Shown here one piece after another: positions 61,587 to 64,000 of a stretch of DNA of 64,000 nucleotides. The stretch comes from Gemmatimonadota bacterium (GTDB lineage: Bacteria > Gemmatimonadota > Gemmatimonadetes > Longimicrobiales > Gaopeijiaceae), in assembly GCA_022827345.1 (NCBI GenBank), contig JAJDTB010000035.1:124001-188000 (forward strand), given 5' to 3'. Position 1 is the first letter of the stretch. Each line of letters starts with the position of its first letter. Both the position numbers and the translations under genes were made by a program. The notes under the pieces were generated by a model. That model saw only the letters and a list, made by a program, of their open reading frames with translations, made no database searches and was not told the origin of the DNA.

Positions 61587-63539
61587 ATGACAGCGAGCAC
61601 CTCACAACGGTTGACCGTCGCAGCCCCGGCGACCCGCGACATGAGACGCGACTGGATCCGGGGAGCGATACCGCTCGTGTTCCTCCTCGGCGCCGCGGGC
61701 TGCGAGCGCGATATCTCCGTCCTGGAACCGGCTCCCTTCCCGCCCGAAGCGGTTGTCTTCGACGACGGCTTCGGACCCGGCGTCCAGTTCTCGGCCTTCG
61801 GCGGGTCCAAGGTCGACGCGCTGGACATCGAGCACGACGAGGTCTACCGCGGGACCGCCGCACTGAAGTTCACGATCCCCGCGCCCACGGATCCCTCCGG
61901 CGGCTATGCGGGAGGCGTTTTCTATTCCGAGGGTCCGCGCGATCTGACAGGATTCGACGCCCTTACCTTCTGGGCCAAGTCCAGCACCGCGGCCACCGTG
62001 AACACCATCGGGGTCGGCAACGACAACTCGGGCAACTCCCGCTATCCGGCCACCATCGAGGGCGTCCCGCTGTCCACGCGCTGGACCAGGTACGCGCTTC
62101 CCCTGCCCCTTCCCTCCAGGCTCGGCGAGGAGCGCGGCCTCTTCCTCATCGCCGAGGGCTCCGAGTATCCGGTCGGCTACGACATCTTCTTCGACGATGT
62201 GCAGTTCGAGCGCCTGGGGACGATCATCAACCCGAGGCCCGAAATCGCCACGCAGACCGTCAACGGCGAGGTGGGCGGCACGCTCTCGGTCGGCGGCACG
62301 CAGGTCACCTTCGACGTGAACGGCCAGGACCAGACCGTGCTCGCGGCCCCGGCCTACTTCACCTTCACCTCTTCCAACTCCGGCGTGGCATCCGTAACGC
62401 CGGACGGCTCGATTTCGCTCGTCTCGGCCGGCACGGCCACGATCACCGCGACCCTCGGCTCCACCGCCGCGTCGGGCGCCGTGACCGTGAACGTCACCGC
62501 TCCGCCCACCGGTGCGCCGCCGGTCCCGACCCGGGCCGCTTCGGATGTGATCTCCCTCTTCAGCGACGCCTACGACGACGTTCCGGTGGACACCTGGTCG
62601 GCGGTGTGGGACCAGGCCGACGTGGAGGACATCCAGGTCGCCGGCAACCCGGTCAAGAAGTACACGAACCTCGCCTACGCCGGGATCGAGTTCACCTCGC
62701 AGACCATCAACGCGTCGTCCATGACGGGCTTCCACGTCGATCTGTGGACGAACGATCCCTCCGCCTTCCGCATCAAGCTGGTGGACTTCGGGAGCGACGG
62801 CGCCTTCGGCGGGGGCGACGACAGCGAGCACGAGATCACCCTCGATCAGGGTTCCATGCCGCCCATCGCCGCGGGGGCCTGGAACTCGCTCGACATCCCG
62901 CTCTCCGACTTCGCGGGGCTGGTGAACCGTGGCCACGTGGCGCAGATGATCATCTCGGGCGCGAGCCCCACCGTCTATCTCGACAACATCTACTTCTTCA
63001 CCACCGAGCCGCCCGCGCCGACCACGCCCACCGATCCTGCGCCGACGCCGACGCATGCGGCCGCAAACGTAGTCTCGCTCTTCAGCGACGCCTATGACGA
63101 CGCCGCGGTCGACACCTGGTCGGCGTCGTGGGACCAGGCGGACGTGGAGGACGTGCAGGTGGCCGGGGACAACGTCAAGAAGTACAGCAACCTGGTCTTC
63201 GCGGGGATCGAATTCACCTCGTCGACGATCGGCGCCGATGAGATGACCCACTTCCACATGGACCTCTGGACGCCGGACCCCACTGCGGACCCCGCGGCCC
63301 TCCGCGTCAAGCTGGTCGATTTCGGCGCCGACGGCGGATTCGGCGGAGGCGACGACACCGAGCACGAGCTCACCCTCAACAGGATGTCCGACCCACCGCT
63401 GGCGACCGGCATGTGGGTCTCGTACGACATTCCGCTCACCGCTTTCACGGGATTGACCACGCGCGGCCACCTCGCGCAGATGATCATCTCCGGCGACCCC
63501 AACACCCTGTTCGTCGACAACGTTTACCTGCACAAGTGA
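61587..63539 (+). CDS. Big2-domain lipoprotein with two tandem glycan-binding-like modules
   Basis: 650-residue lipoprotein (FLLGAAGC, Cys39). Seen: an N-terminal beta-sandwich about 45-210 (SGGYAGGVFYSEGPRDLTGF, GYDIFFDDVQFERLG), a Big2 domain about 215-305 (FTSSNSGVASVTPDGSISLV), and two copies of one module at about 318-471 and 491-650 (DVISLFSDAYDDVPVDTWSA / NVVSLFSDAYDDAAVDTWSA; VKLVDFGADGGFGGGDDTEH; RGHLAQMIISG). Such modules occur in laminarin-type glycan systems. ATG 61587. Probable surface glycan binder with a ROK regulator beside it. Confidence 0.82.
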   Translation: MTASTSQRLTVAAPATRDMRRDWIRGAIPLVFLLGAAGCERDISVLEPAPFPPEAVVFDDGFGPGVQFSAFGGSKVDALDIEHDEVYRGTAALKFTIPAPTDPSGGYAGGVFYSEGPRDLTGFDALTFWAKSSTAATVNTIGVGNDNSGNSRYPATIEGVPLSTRWTRYALPLPLPSRLGEERGLFLIAEGSEYPVGYDIFFDDVQFERLGTIINPRPEIATQTVNGEVGGTLSVGGTQVTFDVNGQDQTVLAAPAYFTFTSSNSGVASVTPDGSISLVSAGTATITATLGSTAASGAVTVNVTAPPTGAPPVPTRAASDVISLFSDAYDDVPVDTWSAVWDQADVEDIQVAGNPVKKYTNLAYAGIEFTSQTINASSMTGFHVDLWTNDPSAFRIKLVDFGSDGAFGGGDDSEHEITLDQGSMPPIAAGAWNSLDIPLSDFAGLVNRGHVAQMIISGASPTVYLDNIYFFTTEPPAPTTPTDPAPTPTHAAANVVSLFSDAYDDAAVDTWSASWDQADVEDVQVAGDNVKKYSNLVFAGIEFTSSTIGADEMTHFHMDLWTPDPTADPAALRVKLVDFGADGGFGGGDDTEHELTLNRMSDPPLATGMWVSYDIPLTAFTGLTTRGHLAQMIISGDPNTLFVDNVYLHK

Positions 63540-63594
63540 CCGTGAAGGGCACCGCCATTGCCGGGTGTGTGTCCGGGTCGGTCCCTCTCAAGCC

Positions 63595-64000
63595 ATGGGA
63601 TACTCGAATCCGCCCCGTTCGGCCAGAGCACCCCACCGGGGGTTGACGACGGCAGTCCTCGACCTCGTCTGGAGACAGCGAAGGGTATCGCGAGCCGAAA
63701 TCGCCCGACACATCGGACGCTCTCGCTCCACGATTTCGGAGGTGGTCGCGCGGCTCCTTGCCACCGGTCTGGTCAGGGAAGTCGGCAGCGGCGAGAGCCG
63801 GGGAGGGCGGCGCCCCATCCTGATCGGGTTTCAGGACGATGCCGGGGTCATCCTCGGTGTGGACCTGGGTGCGACGCACGTCTCCGTCATCCTGACCGAC
63901 CTTCGCGGTTCGGCCCTGGCCTGGCGCAATCGATCGTACCCGGTTCGAACCGACCCCGGCGGCGCCGGGAAGCTCGCGCTGGAATTGTGCCGCGACTGCA
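63595..64000 (+). CDS. ROK-family transcriptional regulator, cut by window end
   Basis: Partial, 135 codons visible. Seen: winged helix-turn-helix about 18-75 (SRAEIARHIGRSRSTISEVV, LLATGLVREVGSGESRGGRR) and the start of the ROK ATP-binding fold (GVILGVDLGATHVSVILTDL). Regulators of this group sense a sugar and release DNA. It follows the lipoprotein gene on the same strand and probably acts on the dyad at 61486-61510. ATG 63595 assumed; TTG 63643 possible. Confidence 0.85.
   Translation, partial: MGYSNPPRSARAPHRGLTTAVLDLVWRQRRVSRAEIARHIGRSRSTISEVVARLLATGLVREVGSGESRGGRRPILIGFQDDAGVILGVDLGATHVSVILTDLRGSALAWRNRSYPVRTDPGGAGKLALELCRDC

Noticed and set aside
61602-63533. 643-codon open frame on the minus strand
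   Set aside because: Antisense to the Big2/glycan-module lipoprotein; no signal peptide or motif.

Overview
The window is GC-rich, densely coded bacterial chromosome with no plasmid, phage or insertion-sequence signature. Its gene content points to a Gemmatimonadota-like organism: a SusC/SusD pair, CarboxypepD_reg-like proteins, a DUF5916 protein, choice-of-anchor B and WD40-like secreted proteins, many lipoproteins, a cytochrome c/copper monooxygenase-type protein and a GH-type lipoprotein, together with Gram-negative outer-membrane barrels. This assignment is inferred from protein families; no marker such as 16S rRNA is present.

Layout. 0-9.4 kb: two paralogous CarboxypepD_reg/plug-like proteins flanking a di-haem oxidoreductase, a third plug-like protein on the other strand, then a SusC-SusD-lipoprotein operon behind a perfect 10+10 bp inverted repeat. 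9.4-17 kb: erythromycin-esterase-fold lipoprotein, a PepSY/helix-hairpin-helix operon, a DUF5916 outer-membrane protein, tRNA-Ala(UGC) and a DUF4015 lipoprotein. 17-21.8 kb: housekeeping island in which uS14, bL31, bL33 and bL28 are all cysteine-poor (zinc-free) forms and lie beside folE2, the zinc-independent GTP cyclohydrolase, with mog and a MazG-like gene. A GTGATA-n-TATCAC palindrome sits between the two divergent operons. 21.8-33 kb: outer-membrane barrel, HExxH protein, CoA-transferase, a trypsin-like protease followed by a small protein that matches the protease N-terminal domain, and large secreted beta-propeller proteins.

32.9-36.2 kb: a feoA-feoB-periplasmic binding protein operon behind a Fur-like palindrome. 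37.4-42 kb: envelope-lipid cluster (phospholipase C-like protein, GT2, CTP-dependent lipid kinase-like protein, PAP2 phosphatase, GT4). A 12-mer GTTACGTAACGG occurs both before this cluster and before the TonB receptor that follows. 42-48 kb: TonB receptor, beta-helix lipoprotein, small lipoprotein and an OmpR/PhoB-type response regulator with no kinase beside it. 48-57.9 kb: secreted hydrolases (zinc metalloprotease, amidase, M24 peptidase), thioesterase, thioredoxin-like protein and a cytochrome c/copper monooxygenase-type protein. 57.9-61.3 kb: exonuclease-TerB-BRCT protein, ion channel with an altered filter, DASS anion symporter. 61.4-64 kb: left end of what looks like a glycan-use locus: a perfect 11+11 bp palindrome, a repeat-domain lipoprotein and a truncated ROK regulator.

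Taken together the genes describe a heterotroph that scavenges peptides, glycans and iron through TonB-linked outer-membrane systems. The most interesting points are the clustered zinc-sparing genes under a possible shared operator, the barrel-less receptor-plug proteins, the free-standing protease pro-domain-like protein, and the lipid cluster and TonB-receptor operon that share a palindromic motif. Start codons are uncertain where noted; about 17 genes use or may use GTG/TTG or lack a clear Shine-Dalgarno sequence.
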